From contig JBAOHQ010000014.1 in NCBI GenBank assembly GCA_037045185.1, forward strand, positions 186,001 to 250,000: a DNA stretch of 64,000 nt, in the 5' to 3' direction. How positions within the stretch are numbered: the first letter of the stretch is position 1; each line of letters begins with the position of its first letter. This document shows, in pieces, positions 50,531 through 59,916 of this stretch. The translations under genes and the position numbers were made by a program. This DNA comes from JAKOUY01 sp037045185. Lineage in GTDB: Bacteria > Actinomycetota > Acidimicrobiia > Acidimicrobiales > Ilumatobacteraceae. The notes beneath the pieces are model-generated. The model saw only the letters and a list, made by a program, of their open reading frames with translations, was not told the origin of the DNA and searched no databases.

Positions 50531-51317
50531 ATGGAGCTGCGCTGTTCACGGCTGGCCGCGACCGTGGACGCCCAAGCCGGTGGCCGGCTGGCGCAGTTCT
50601 GGGTGGACGGCGTGCCGTGCCTGGTCGACGACCCAACGCTCGGCCCCATCTACTGGGGCAGCCCGCCGATGGTCCCGTGGGCCGGCCGGGTGCGCAACGC
50701 GGTCATGCACATCGGCGATCGGACCATCACCCTGCAGCCGCTGTCACCGCCGAACGCCATCCATGGCGTGGGGTTCCTCCAACCGTGGGAGGTCGTTGAG
50801 TCCACGCCGGCATCGGTCGAGCTGCGCTGCGCGCTCGACTGGGAGCTCGGCGGTGTCGCCGGTCAACGAATCGCGTTGCGCGAGGACACGCTGCGCTGCG
50901 AGATGTGGGTCACGGCCGAGGGCGAACGCATGCCCGCCACCATCGGCTGGCACCCGTGGTTCCTCCGCCCGGCCGAGGTGGACAGCGACCTTCACGGCGA
51001 TGTACGAGCGCGGCCCCGACCACCTTCCCACGGGCGCCCTGATCCGGCCGCGCCCGCTCCCGTGGGACGACTGCTTCGTGCTGGCCGAACACCCGCCACG
51101 GGTGCGCCTGGCGCATGCGGTGATCGAGCTCACCAGCGACTGCACCCATTGGGTCGTGTACACCGAGCCGGAGCACGCCGTGTGCGTGGAGCCGCAGTCC
51201 GGGCCGCCCGACGCGGTGCGCCTCGGTCTGAGCACCTGGCTGGCGCCCGGCCAGACACTGCGCCGGTGGATGGAGTGGCGCATCGCCGTGTGGCCCGCGG
51301 CACACGACGACCGGTAG
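50531..51317 (+). CDS. Aldose 1-epimerase-family protein, one frame break
   Basis: About 262 residues, galactose mutarotase-like fold. Active-site His residues are in NAIHGVGFLQPWEV and ATIGWHPWFLRP, and the catalytic Glu in AVCVEPQSGPPDAVRLG. The frame changes near nt 51000 (EVDSDLHG/MYERGPDHLPTG). Interconverts anomers of a sugar or phosphosugar; the exact sugar is unknown. Its stop (TAG) lies in a palindrome that forms the upstream region of the next gene. Confidence 0.82.
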
Positions 51318-51346
51318 CTACCGCGCGGTAGTTCCACCGATAGCCT
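51313..51346 (+). promoter_or_regulatory. GT4 promoter with palindromic operator candidate
   Basis: -10 TAGCCT (51341-51346) is 8 nt before the ATG at 51355. Where the -35 should be lies a perfect 14-bp palindrome CTACCGCGCGGTAG (51318-51331), overlapping a perfect 10-bp one, GGTAGCTACC (51313-51322). The arrangement is typical of a repressor operator. Confidence 0.45.
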
Positions 51347-51354
51347 GAGACCCC

Positions 51355-52681
51355 ATGTCTGCAGCCCTTCCGGCCAGCGCGGGCGGCGCGCACGCAGGGC
51401 TCGACCCCGACGCACCGCTGCGCATCGCCTACCTGACCTACCGCGGCAAGCCGCACGTCGGCGGTCAGGGCGTCTACACCCGGCATCTCACCAAGGCCCT
51501 GGTCGACCTCGGCCACAACGTCGAGGTCTACAGCGGCCAGCCGTACCCGATCCTCGACGAGCGCATCCCGCTGCACAAGCTGCCGAGCCTCGACCTGTGG
51601 AACGACCACTTCCCCGGCCGCCTGCCGGCCTACTGGGAGATCAAGTCCCGCGGTGACCTGATCGAGACCCTCAGCCACCTGAAGGGCACCTTCGGCGAGC
51701 CGCTCGGCTTCAGCGTCCACGTCCATCACGAGACTCAAGCGCCGCCTCGGCGACTTCGACCTGGTCCACGACAACCAGTGCCTCGGCTACAGCATGCTGG
51801 CCGTCGAGAAGATGCTGCCCACCATCGTCACCCTGCACCACCCGATCACCCGTGACCGGGCGCTGGAGATGGAGCACACCACGGACCGCCGCAAGCGGCG
51901 CAGCATCGGGCGCTGGTACAGCTTCGTCAAGATGCAGGGGCGCGTCGCCAGCCGGATGCCGCGCATCGTCGTGGTCAGCGAGAACAGCATCAAGGACATC
52001 CACAACGACATGGGTGTGTCCTACGACCGGATGCGCCTCGTGCCCGTGGGTGTCGATCCGGACCTGTTCACGCCGCTGCCGCAGGTGGCCCGCGTGCCCG
52101 GGCGGTTGATCACCACGGCGTCCGCCGACGTCGCCCTGAAGGGCCTGTCGTTCCTGCTCCAGGCGATGGCCAAGCTGCGCACCGAGCGGGACGTGACCCT
52201 CACCATCATCGGCCGCCCGAAGGAGGGCGCCAGCGCCGACCTCATCGATCAGCTCGGGCTGCGCCCGCACATCAACTTCGTCTCCGGGGTCTCCGACGAG
52301 CGGATCGTCGAGCTGTACGCCGAGGCCGAGCTGGCCGTGGTCCCCAGCCTGTACGAGGGGTTCAGCCTGCCGGCGATCGAGGCCATGGCGACGGGCATCT
52401 GCCTGGTGGCCACCGACGGTGGCGCCCTGCCCGAGGTGACCGGCACCGACAACGACACGGTGCTGCAGTGCCCGGCCGGCAATGCCGAGGCCCTGGCTGC
52501 CACCATCGCCCGCGGCCTGGACGACCCCGAGCTCCGCGCCCGCGTCGGCGAGGCCGGCCGCCGCCGCGTGGTGGACCGGTGGAGCTGGCGGCACTGCGCC
52601 CAGCTCACGGTGGAGCAATACCGCGATGTACTGGCGATGCCCGCCAACGTCGCCAAGCTGCGGGCCAACGGCAGGCTCTGA
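51355..52681 (+). CDS. GT4-family glycosyltransferase, one frame break
   Basis: About 442 residues, GT-B fold. N-terminal domain IAYLTYRGKPHVGGQGVYTRHLTKALVDLGHNVEVYSG; the frame changes near nt 51728 (VHH/RLKRRLGDFDLVHDN). C-terminal domain has RLVPVGVDPDLF, TTASADVALKGLSFLLQAM, and the donor-binding EX7E motif PSLYEGFSLPAIEAMATG. Retaining transferase using a nucleotide sugar; likely builds a glycolipid or cell-wall glycan. First of a co-directional run: the methyltransferase GTG begins 2 nt after its stop. Confidence 0.85.
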
Positions 52682-52682
52682 C

Positions 52683-53427
52683 GTGCAGACCATCCGCTTC
52701 GATCGGCTCGGCGCGCGCCCCGGCGACCTGGTGCTCGATGCCGGCGCTGGCTTCGGCCGCCATGCGTTCGGGCTGGCGCTGCACGGATGCAACGTGGTCG
52801 CCCTCGACTTGTGCCGCCGACGAGGTCGTGGGGACCCGGGCCACCTTCGGCGGGATGATCGATGCCGGTCAGATACACCCCGATCGCTACGTCGGGGTGC
52901 TGCGCGGTGACGCCACCCGCCTGCCGTTCGGCGACGGCGCTTTCGACCGGGTGATCACCAGCGAGGTCCTCGAACACATCCAGGCCGACACCTCGGCCAT
53001 CGCCGAACTCGTCCGCGTGCTTCGCCCGGGTGGCACGCTGGCCGCCACGGTGCCCACCTGGCTGCCGGAGAAGATCAACTGGATGCTGAGCGACGAGTAT
53101 CACGCCCCTGCCGCCGCCGGTGGGCATGTGCGCATCTACTCGGCCACCGAGCTGACGGCCAAGCTGCGCGCCGCCGGCCTGCGGGTGACCGGCTCGCACC
53201 ACGCCCACGCCCTGCACTCGCCGTACTGGTGGCTGAAGTGCGCCGTGGGTCCGCGCAACGACGACCACCCGCTGGTGCGCCGGTACCGGGCCCTGCTCGA
53301 GTGGGAGATCGTCAAGCAGCCACGAGGGATGGCCGTGCTCGAGCGGGCCCTGTCGCCCGTGCTCGGCAAGAGCCTCGTCGTGTACGCCACCAAGCCGCAA
53401 GCAGGTCGCCATGGCCCGACTTCCTGA
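52683..53427 (+). CDS. Class I SAM-dependent methyltransferase, one frame break
   Basis: About 248 residues. Motif I VLDAGAGFGRHAFGLALHG, motif II VVALDL; the frame changes near nt 52811 (LDLC/AADEVVGTRATFG). Motif IV-like GDATRLPFGDGAFDRVITSEVLEHI, then LVRVLRPGGTLAATVPTWLPEKINW. Methyltransferase_11 type, small-molecule or glycan substrate unknown. GTG start 2 nt after the GT4 stop, and its 3' end overlaps the next gene by 17 bp, so it belongs to the same operon. Confidence 0.82.
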
Positions 53428-54439
53428 ACTGGCCGGGGTCATCGACGCCGCCGAGCTGATCGTGACCGCCGAGCACATCGCCGGGTTGCAGCTGGACACC
53501 GGGATGATCCCGTGGTTCCCTGGCGGCCACTGTGATCCGTGGAACCACGTCGAGACGGCGATGGCGCTCGACGTCGCCGGCATGCACGACAACGCCGAAC
53601 GAGCCTACGAGTGGCTGGTCGACATCCAGCTGGGCGACGGGAGTTGGTGGAACTACTACCTCCCCGACGGATCGGTCGAGGAGGCCAAGCTGGACACCAA
53701 CGTGTGCGCCTACGTGGCCACGGGCGTGTGGCACCACTGGCTGTGCACCTGGGACCGCGGGTTCGTCGACCACCTGTGGCCCACTGTCCAACGCGCCCTC
53801 GACTGGGTGCTGTCGATGCGCCGGGCGGATGGCACGGTGCTGTGGGCCCGCACCGCGGACGACACGCCGTGGGACTACGCCCTGTTGACCGGGAGCTGCA
53901 GCATCGTCCACTCCCTGCGCTGCGGCGCGCATCTGGCCCGGCTGGTGAACGAGCCGCGGCCAGACTGGGACGCGGCCGCCGACCGACTGGCCTACCTGGT
54001 GGAGGAGTTCCCGCTGGTGTTCGAGCCCAAGCACCGCTGGGCGATGGATTGGTACTACCCGGTGCTGTCCGGGTGCCTCACCGGTGAGCGGGCCAAGGCC
54101 CGCCTGCACGACGGGTGGGCGACGTTCGCGATGGAGGGGCTTGGCATACGCTGCGTCAGCGACGAACCCTGGATCACTGCATCGGAGACCGCCGAGTGCG
54201 CACTGGCATACACCGCGATCGGCGACGTGAGCACCGCGACGGACCTGCTGCGCTGGACACGCACGCATCGCCGCGACGACGGCGCCTACTGGACCGGGAT
54301 CGTCTACCCCAGCGTCGAGATCTTCCCGTTCCAGGAGACCTCGGCGTACACCGCGGCGGCGGTGATCCTGGCCGCCGACGCGGTCACCCGCACCTCACCG
54401 GCCAGCGGCTTGTTCGTCCCGTGCGGCGTCGCCGGCTGA
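53411..54439 (+). CDS. Alpha/alpha-barrel (prenyltransferase/squalene-cyclase-repeat-like) protein
   Basis: 342 residues, no signal peptide. Helical repeats with aromatic clusters: PWFPGGHCDPWNHVETAMAL, AYEWLVDIQLGDGSWWNYYL, DTNVCAYVATGVWHHWL, ALDWVLSMRRADGTVLW, AYWTGIVYPSVEIFPFQETSAY. QLGDGSWW resembles the QW motif of the squalene-cyclase/prenyltransferase fold, also seen in glycoside hydrolase-like toroids. No DDxD cyclase motif is evident. Position after GT4 and methyltransferase suggests processing of a glycan or isoprenoid-linked glycan; function not established. Confidence 0.7.
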   Translation: MARLPELAGVIDAAELIVTAEHIAGLQLDTGMIPWFPGGHCDPWNHVETAMALDVAGMHDNAERAYEWLVDIQLGDGSWWNYYLPDGSVEEAKLDTNVCAYVATGVWHHWLCTWDRGFVDHLWPTVQRALDWVLSMRRADGTVLWARTADDTPWDYALLTGSCSIVHSLRCGAHLARLVNEPRPDWDAAADRLAYLVEEFPLVFEPKHRWAMDWYYPVLSGCLTGERAKARLHDGWATFAMEGLGIRCVSDEPWITASETAECALAYTAIGDVSTATDLLRWTRTHRRDDGAYWTGIVYPSVEIFPFQETSAYTAAAVILAADAVTRTSPASGLFVPCGVAG

Positions 54440-54491
54440 CCTGCCCACCGGCGCGCCTCGACCTCGCCGGTATCACCGTGGTGGTTGGCTG

Positions 54492-55937
54492 ATGGTGGCC
54501 GTGTGGCAGCGGTGGCGATGGCACCTGGCGATCGCCGCCGTCGTGGTGGGGATGCGGGTTCGCTTCCTGTGGACGCCGATCACGTCCGACGAGGGTGGCT
54601 ACCTGTCGGTTGCCCGCTACTGGTCCCGCGGGGCGACGTTGTACCGCGAGGCCTGGGTGGACCGGCCCCAGGGGCTGCTGGTGCTGTTCCGCGGGCTCAA
54701 CGTGGTCGGGCTGGACTCCCCCTTCGGCGTCCGCTTGCTGGCCATCGCCGCTGGACTGGTGGGCGCGTTCTCCTGCGCCAGCATCGCCTCCACCCTGGTG
54801 GGGCGCCGGGCGTACGTGCCGGCGGGGTTGATCACCGGCGTGCTGCTGGGCGTGCCGCAGTACGAGGGGTTCATCGCCAACGCCGAGCTGCTCAGCGGCG
54901 CCATCGGGGCGTCCGGGTTGGCGATGGTGCTGGGTGCGGTGTGGGGCGGGCGCTCCGGTTCCGCCAGGACCCTGGCCGTCGCGGGCGCAGTGTCCGGCTA
55001 CGCCCTGCTGACCAAGCAGAGCGCGTTCGACACCGTTGCCATCGCCGGCGTCGTGCTGGCCGCGTCCGCCGTGCGCCGCACACCGGGCGCCGCGGTCCGC
55101 CTTGCCGCCTACGCCGGCGGCGTCGCCGCGATGGTTGCGCTGGCAGCCATCCACGGTGCGCTCACCGGCTGGTCACGGTGGTGGTTCGCCGTGGCCGGGT
55201 ACCGGCTGGGGCATCGCAGCGTGCTGGAGACGGCCGACTGGGCGAAGTTCCGCGAAACCCTGGCCATCGTCGCGCCGATCGTCGGTCCGGCCGTGCTGAT
55301 CGGCATCGGGCTACTCATCGCCGTCCGCCGTTCGGTCAGCCTCCGGGCCATCGCCGTGGTGTGCGGATGGCTGGCGTTCAGTGTCGTCGCCTTCCTGGCG
55401 GGCGGCCTGTTCCACCGGCACTACTGGGTGTTGCTGATGTTCCCGCTGGGCACGCAGCTCGGCCTTGCCGCGGCACGTCCGGCGCGGCGGGCGTGGGGGG
55501 CGCTCGCCGTGGCGGCCATCGTGGTCGTCCCGCTCGCCTACACGGTCAGGGCCATCGGCCTGCCACGCGACCGCGTGGGCCGGGAGCTCAGCGGCGACGG
55601 GCGATTCCGCGCCGACGAAGCCATCGCCCACTGGTACCGCGACCACCGTACGGACCGCTCCCAGGAGATCTACGCCCTGTGCGCCAGCGCCGGGCTCTAC
55701 GGCAACGTCGACAGCAATGCTCCGTACCCGTACCTGTGGTTCCTGAACATCCAGGACATCCCTGGGGCCAAGCAGCAACTGACCGAGTTGCTCGCTGGGC
55801 CACGGGCGCCGACGTTCGTCGCCCTGTACCAGGCGCCAGACGCCTGCGACCGCAGCGGAGCGCTCGGTGAGACCGTGCGTGCCAACTACCGCCAGGTGGC
55901 GGTGATCGAACGGGTGCCGGTGATGCAGCACCGGTGA
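54492..55937 (+). CDS. GT-C (PMT/ArnT-like) membrane glycosyltransferase
   Basis: 481 residues, about ten membrane helices. The first loop has the GT-C acidic pair TSDEGGYLSVARYW, with the following DRPQGLLVLFRGLN matching the ArnT/PMT_2 family. Helices continue through HRHYWVLLMFPLGTQLGLAAAR, and the C-terminal soluble part (CASAGLYGNVDSNAPYPYLWF) is outside the membrane. Uses a polyprenyl-phosphate sugar to glycosylate an external acceptor. Starts 52 bp after the previous gene. Confidence 0.82.
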   Translation: MVAVWQRWRWHLAIAAVVVGMRVRFLWTPITSDEGGYLSVARYWSRGATLYREAWVDRPQGLLVLFRGLNVVGLDSPFGVRLLAIAAGLVGAFSCASIASTLVGRRAYVPAGLITGVLLGVPQYEGFIANAELLSGAIGASGLAMVLGAVWGGRSGSARTLAVAGAVSGYALLTKQSAFDTVAIAGVVLAASAVRRTPGAAVRLAAYAGGVAAMVALAAIHGALTGWSRWWFAVAGYRLGHRSVLETADWAKFRETLAIVAPIVGPAVLIGIGLLIAVRRSVSLRAIAVVCGWLAFSVVAFLAGGLFHRHYWVLLMFPLGTQLGLAAARPARRAWGALAVAAIVVVPLAYTVRAIGLPRDRVGRELSGDGRFRADEAIAHWYRDHRTDRSQEIYALCASAGLYGNVDSNAPYPYLWFLNIQDIPGAKQQLTELLAGPRAPTFVALYQAPDACDRSGALGETVRANYRQVAVIERVPVMQHR

Positions 55938-56759
55938 TCAGGAGCGGATGGCTTCGGCCGGCCGCATCCTCGTGGTGTCGGACCCGGCGACACCGGCCAC
56001 GAGGTCGTCAAGGACGGCTTCCAGCCAGCGCTGGGTGTCCACGGCCACCACCTCCGGTCCGCCACGGACGGCGACACCGAGTTGCACCCCGCCGCCGAAC
56101 CAGATCGACTCACACAGCACGTCGTTGGCGTCGTCCTGCTTCGGGCCGCACGCGGTCACCACCGAACCACCGCGCAGCGACGGGCGCGACCCGACGGTGA
56201 CGGACCGGTCATCACCCGCGAGCAGTGCCGTGGAGGGGCCGGCTCCGTCAACGGGCGTCCCGGCAAACACGGCGACGGACCGCTTCGCCGCGTCGTCGCC
56301 GGCCCGGCACACCAGCACCCGGCCGTCACCGCGCTCGAGCAGCGCCGACTGCTCCGTGAGCCGCGCCGCGGCCACGGCACCGAGGGCTGCCGGGGCGCGC
56401 TGAGCGAAGTCGTCGATGTCCCCGAACGGGCACGTCGCCGTCCTGCCATCGGGGAAGCCCTTGGTCGTGTCCATCACCTGGTTCACGTCCGCCAGCAGGG
56501 CGGCGCCGTCGACGGCGCCCCGCTCGTCGCCCGAGCCGCCACGCAGGGCGAAGAACGCCCCGGTTCCGGCCGCGACCACCACGAGGGCGCCGAGGGCGGC
56601 GAACAGCCTGCCCCGTCCCGCAGGCGCGGGGGCCGGCGGTGACGCCTGGAACCGGGACTGGACGGGCTCACCGGCCGCCGATCCCGTGGCCGCCGGCGGA
56701 ACCATCGGTGGTGGCGGCGCCGGACCGCCCGGCGGGGGCGGCGGGGGGAGCATGCTCAT
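55938..56759 (-). CDS. Single-pass protein paralogous to the one at 40423-41220
   Basis: 273 residues, unknown family. Pro-rich cytoplasmic start (MSMLPPPPPPGGPAPPPPMV), membrane helix (about 51-68), acidic spacer, then an outer domain with Cys in TATCPFGDID, VLVCRAG, VVTACGPKQ and VLCESIWFGGGVQLGVAV, ending RWLEAVLDDLVAGVAG. The order of parts and most Cys match the protein at 40423. ATG overlaps the upstream methyltransferase stop (ATGA), so the two are coupled. Confidence 0.72.
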   Translation of the reverse strand: MSMLPPPPPPGGPAPPPPMVPPAATGSAAGEPVQSRFQASPPAPAPAGRGRLFAALGALVVVAAGTGAFFALRGGSGDERGAVDGAALLADVNQVMDTTKGFPDGRTATCPFGDIDDFAQRAPAALGAVAAARLTEQSALLERGDGRVLVCRAGDDAAKRSVAVFAGTPVDGAGPSTALLAGDDRSVTVGSRPSLRGGSVVTACGPKQDDANDVLCESIWFGGGVQLGVAVRGGPEVVAVDTQRWLEAVLDDLVAGVAGSDTTRMRPAEAIRS

Positions 56760-57415
56760 CGCGTGAGTCTGCCAGGTCGGATCCGGCGCAGGACGCGCAG
56801 GCTTCCCGTGGCCGAGACCTCGGTGAACTCGCCGCTGGCAAGGGCCGGCAGGTAGATCTGCTCGTAGGGCGGGCGGCCCCCGTCGGCTGGGTCGGGGAAC
56901 ACGTCGTGGATCGCCAGCAGACCGCCCACGGCCACGTGGGGCGTCCACCCGAGGAGGTCCGCCCGGGCCGGTTCCTCGCCGTGACCGCCGTCGATGAACA
57001 GCAACGCCAGCGGGGTCCGCCAGTGGGCGGCGACCACCGGCGACTGCCCGACCACGGCGATGACCCACTCCTCCAGCCCGGCCGCGTACAGGGTGTGGCG
57101 GAAGACCGGCAGGGTGTCCATCCGCCCGATCCGCTCGTCGACCACCGTCGGGTCGTGGTGCTCCCAACCGGCCTGGTTCTCCTCGCTCCCCCGGTGATGG
57201 TCGACCGCGACGACCACGGTGCCGCAGGCCCGGGCTGCGGCGGCGAGCCACACCGTCGACCGTCCGCAGTACGAACCCACCTCGAGGATGGCCAACCCGG
57301 GCAGCGCGCCGGCAGCGGCGACTGCGGCGTCGTGCAGCGCGTCGCCCTCGTCGGGGGGCATGAACCCCTTGGCGGCGAGGGCGTGCTCGCGCCAGTCGCG
57401 GTGTGTTCCGGGCAT
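56756..57415 (-). CDS. Methyltransferase_24-type class I SAM methyltransferase
   Basis: 219 residues. LAILEVGSYCGRSTVWLAAAARA (motif I), VVVAVDHHRGSEENQAGWEHHDP, and LALLFIDGGHGEEPARADLLGW with the acidic metal-binding loop, then GGLLAIHDVFPDP. Family members include sugar and cephalosporin-type O-methyltransferases. Divergent from the GT-C gene with only 21 bp between starts; TATGGT lies 6 nt before its ATG. Confidence 0.8.
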   Translation of the reverse strand: MPGTHRDWREHALAAKGFMPPDEGDALHDAAVAAAGALPGLAILEVGSYCGRSTVWLAAAARACGTVVVAVDHHRGSEENQAGWEHHDPTVVDERIGRMDTLPVFRHTLYAAGLEEWVIAVVGQSPVVAAHWRTPLALLFIDGGHGEEPARADLLGWTPHVAVGGLLAIHDVFPDPADGGRPPYEQIYLPALASGEFTEVSATGSLRVLRRIRPGRLTR

Positions 57416-57421
57416 GGCTTG

Positions 57422-57431
57422 ACCATAATCG
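57422..57431. promoter_or_regulatory. Overlapping divergent promoters, 21-bp gap
   Basis: ACCATAATCG: minus-strand TATGGT (57422-57427) is 6 nt before the methyltransferase ATG; plus-strand TAATCG (57426-57431) or CATAAT precedes the GT-C ATG by 5-7 nt. They share the TA step at 57426-57427. Confidence 0.35.
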
Positions 57432-57436
57432 TCGGG

Positions 57437-59033
57437 ATGTCAGCGGCACCGAGGGACGAGGTGGCGGCGGTCCCGCCCGGTGTGTCGTGGGTGGCCCGCC
57501 ACCTCTCCACCCTGTGCGGCGCGACGGCCTCCGCGGCCGCGCTCGTCGCCGTCCTCGTAGCCACCAGGGACCAGCCGATGATGTCGCCCGACTCGGTCAC
57601 CTACCTGGCCGCTGCCGAACACATCCGCTCCCTCGACGGGATCCGTGATCTGACCGGGCTGCCGCTCACCGTGTTCCCCCCGGTGTACCCGTTCCTGCTC
57701 GCGCCCGGCGGCGCCTCGCTGGGCTGGGCCAGGGTGATCGGCGCGCTGTCCCTGGCCACCGCGGCCTGGTTCCTGTTCGTGCTCGTCCGCCGCCGCGGCG
57801 GGACACCACCCGCGCTGGTCGCCGCCCTGGCGCTCGGTCTGAGCCCGGGGCTGATCCGGGTGGCGTCCACCGTCTGGAGCGAGACCCCGTACCTGGCCAT
57901 CTCCGCGGCCACGCTGGCGGTGCTCTGCGTTCCCTCGGTGACCCGCCGGGCGGCCATCGTGGGCGGCCTGCTGGCCTCGGCCGGGTTCCTCACCCGCTAC
58001 GCCGGCGCCGGGTTGGTCGCCACCGCGGCGGTGGTCGTGATCCTGGCAACCTGGTCGCGGGCCGACCGCTGGGTGGTTCGCGGCGCCTTCGTCGCTGCCG
58101 TCGCCGTGCCGGTCCTGGCGTGGGTCGTGCGCAACACCATGCTGACCGGCCAGCCGCTCGGGCCGCGTTTCGAGGGAGGCTCGCGGGACTCGTTGTCGGT
58201 GCTGGTCCGGCGCCCGGTGGTGGCCATCGGCGAGCTGCTCGGCGGGCGTGGAACCGGCCGGGACACCCGTTCCACGATCGGCTGGATCGTCGTGTGGCTC
58301 ACTGTGGCCGCCGTCGTCGCCCTCGGCGCCGTGCTCGCCCGGCGGCTCATCGCCCGCCGCCCGCCCGACACCGCGCTGGTCACCGACGTCGCCGTGGCCG
58401 GCTTCGCCCTCACCGGCGTCGTGCTCCCGGTCCTGGCCAGGATGGCCACCTCGAACGACATCGAGTACCGGGTGATGTCGCCGATGGTGCTCCCGGTCGT
58501 GTACGCGGCCGCCGTCACCACCTGGCGGCTGGGAGACTCGCCTCGGCCAACGGCGCGGCGTATGGGCATTCGCCGCTGTGGCCGTCGTCGGCGGCGGACC
58601 GTGGGTCCTTCGCGGGCTTCGTGACGCCGGGGACTTCCCCGGCGGCGTCACCGCCAGTCTGAACAACCGCAGCCAGTTCAGCATCCCCCTCTACGACGCC
58701 GTCGAACGCCTGCCGCCGTCGGCAACGGTGATGACGAACAACCCGCACCGGGTGTGGTGGTTCAACCGGCGCGAGCCGACATACTTCGGGTTCACCCGGC
58801 CACGACCGGGCAACAGCGTGTACCCGCGCAGCCCCGCCGACACCGTCGCCCTGGCCTGCCGCCCTGACGCCTACCTGGCGTGGTTCATCCGCCCCGGCGA
58901 TCCGCCGAGCGACCCCTTCACGATGCGGCCGGACCTGGCAGCGCTCGTCCACCTGCAACTCGTCCAGCAGATGAACAACGGCATGCTGTACCGGATGTCG
59001 GTCGACCGTGACCGCTGCCCGGCGCAGCGCTGA
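57437..59033 (+). CDS. Second GT-C/PMT-like membrane protein, one frame break
   Basis: About 532 residues, ten or more helices. Early loop MMSPDSVTYLAAAEHIRSLDG has the PDS.TYL acidic motif of GT-C/PMT_2 proteins; FPPVYPFLLAP and GFLTRYAGAGLV are further family blocks. The frame changes near nt 58562 (TARR/WAFAAVAVVGGG) and the C-terminal soluble domain continues (NNPHRVWWFNRREPTYFGF). Probably transfers a lipid-linked sugar outside the membrane. Ends 31 bp before tesB. Confidence 0.78.
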
Positions 59034-59064
59034 GGGTTCGTCTGCTACAACGGAGCCACCCCCT

Positions 59065-59916
59065 ATGGTCCCCCTTCACGATCTCGTGCGCATCCTCGAC
59101 CTCGAACCGATCGAGGTCAACCTGTTCCGCGGCCGCTCTCCCGACGAGAGCCGCCAGCGGGTCTTCGGTGGGCAGGTGGCCGGCCAGGCGCTGATCGCGG
59201 CCAGCCGCACGGTGGACGAACCCGACCGCGGCGTGCACTCCCTGCACGCCTACTTCCTTCGCCCGGGTGATCCCAACGTGCCGATCCTGTACGAGGTCGA
59301 CCGGATCCGGGACGGGCGCAGCTTCAGCACCCGGCGCGTCGTGGCCATCCAGCACGGCAAGGCCATCTTCAACCTGCAGGCCAGCTTCCACGTCCACGAA
59401 CCCGGCCAGGACTTCCAGCGCCCGATGCCTGCCGGGATGCCCGACCCGGAGACCCTGCCCGACTTCAAGGAGCGCATGGCCCCCTACCGGGAGATGCTGG
59501 GCGACTTCTACGACCGCCCGCGACCGATCGACCTGCGCTACGTCACCGCCCATCCGCTGGAGCGCAACGGCCAGTTCAGCGACGGCCAGACCGTCTGGCT
59601 GAAGGCCGCCGACCACCTGCCCGACGACCCGACGCTGCACGCCTGTGTCGTCACCTACGCCAGCGACATGACCCTGCTGGACACCGCCGTGTTGCCGTTC
59701 GGGCTGAACTTCGACTCGTCGGGGATGCAGATGGCCAGCCTTGACCATGCGATGTGGTTCCATCGCCCGTTCCGCGCCGACGAGTGGCTGCTGTACGACC
59801 AGCACTCGGTGTCCACCGGATCCGCTCGCGGCCTGGCCGAGGGGTACATCTTCACCAGCGACGGCAGTCTGGCGGTCAGCGTGGTGCAGGAAGGTCTCGT
59901 ACGCTGGAGGCCATGA
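59065..59916 (+). CDS. tesB: Acyl-CoA thioesterase II
   Basis: 283 residues, double hot-dog fold. Hallmarks are RVFGGQVAGQALIAASRTV in the first half, LHAYFLRPGDPNVPILYEVDRIRDGRSFSTRRV, and YASDMTLLDTAV with the catalytic Asp in the second half; SVSTGSARGLAEGYIFTSDGSLAVSVVQEGLVR is the C-terminal signature. Hydrolyses acyl-CoA to free acid and CoA. Stop overlaps the next ATG (ATGA). Confidence 0.92.
   Translation: MVPLHDLVRILDLEPIEVNLFRGRSPDESRQRVFGGQVAGQALIAASRTVDEPDRGVHSLHAYFLRPGDPNVPILYEVDRIRDGRSFSTRRVVAIQHGKAIFNLQASFHVHEPGQDFQRPMPAGMPDPETLPDFKERMAPYREMLGDFYDRPRPIDLRYVTAHPLERNGQFSDGQTVWLKAADHLPDDPTLHACVVTYASDMTLLDTAVLPFGLNFDSSGMQMASLDHAMWFHRPFRADEWLLYDQHSVSTGSARGLAEGYIFTSDGSLAVSVVQEGLVRWRP
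59900..59905 (+). promoter_or_regulatory. -10-like TACGCT inside the tesB 3' end
   Basis: TACGCT, 7 nt before the sugar dehydrogenase ATG, with GGAGG between. Either an internal promoter or chance; the GGAGG can serve translation from the tesB transcript. Confidence 0.3.
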
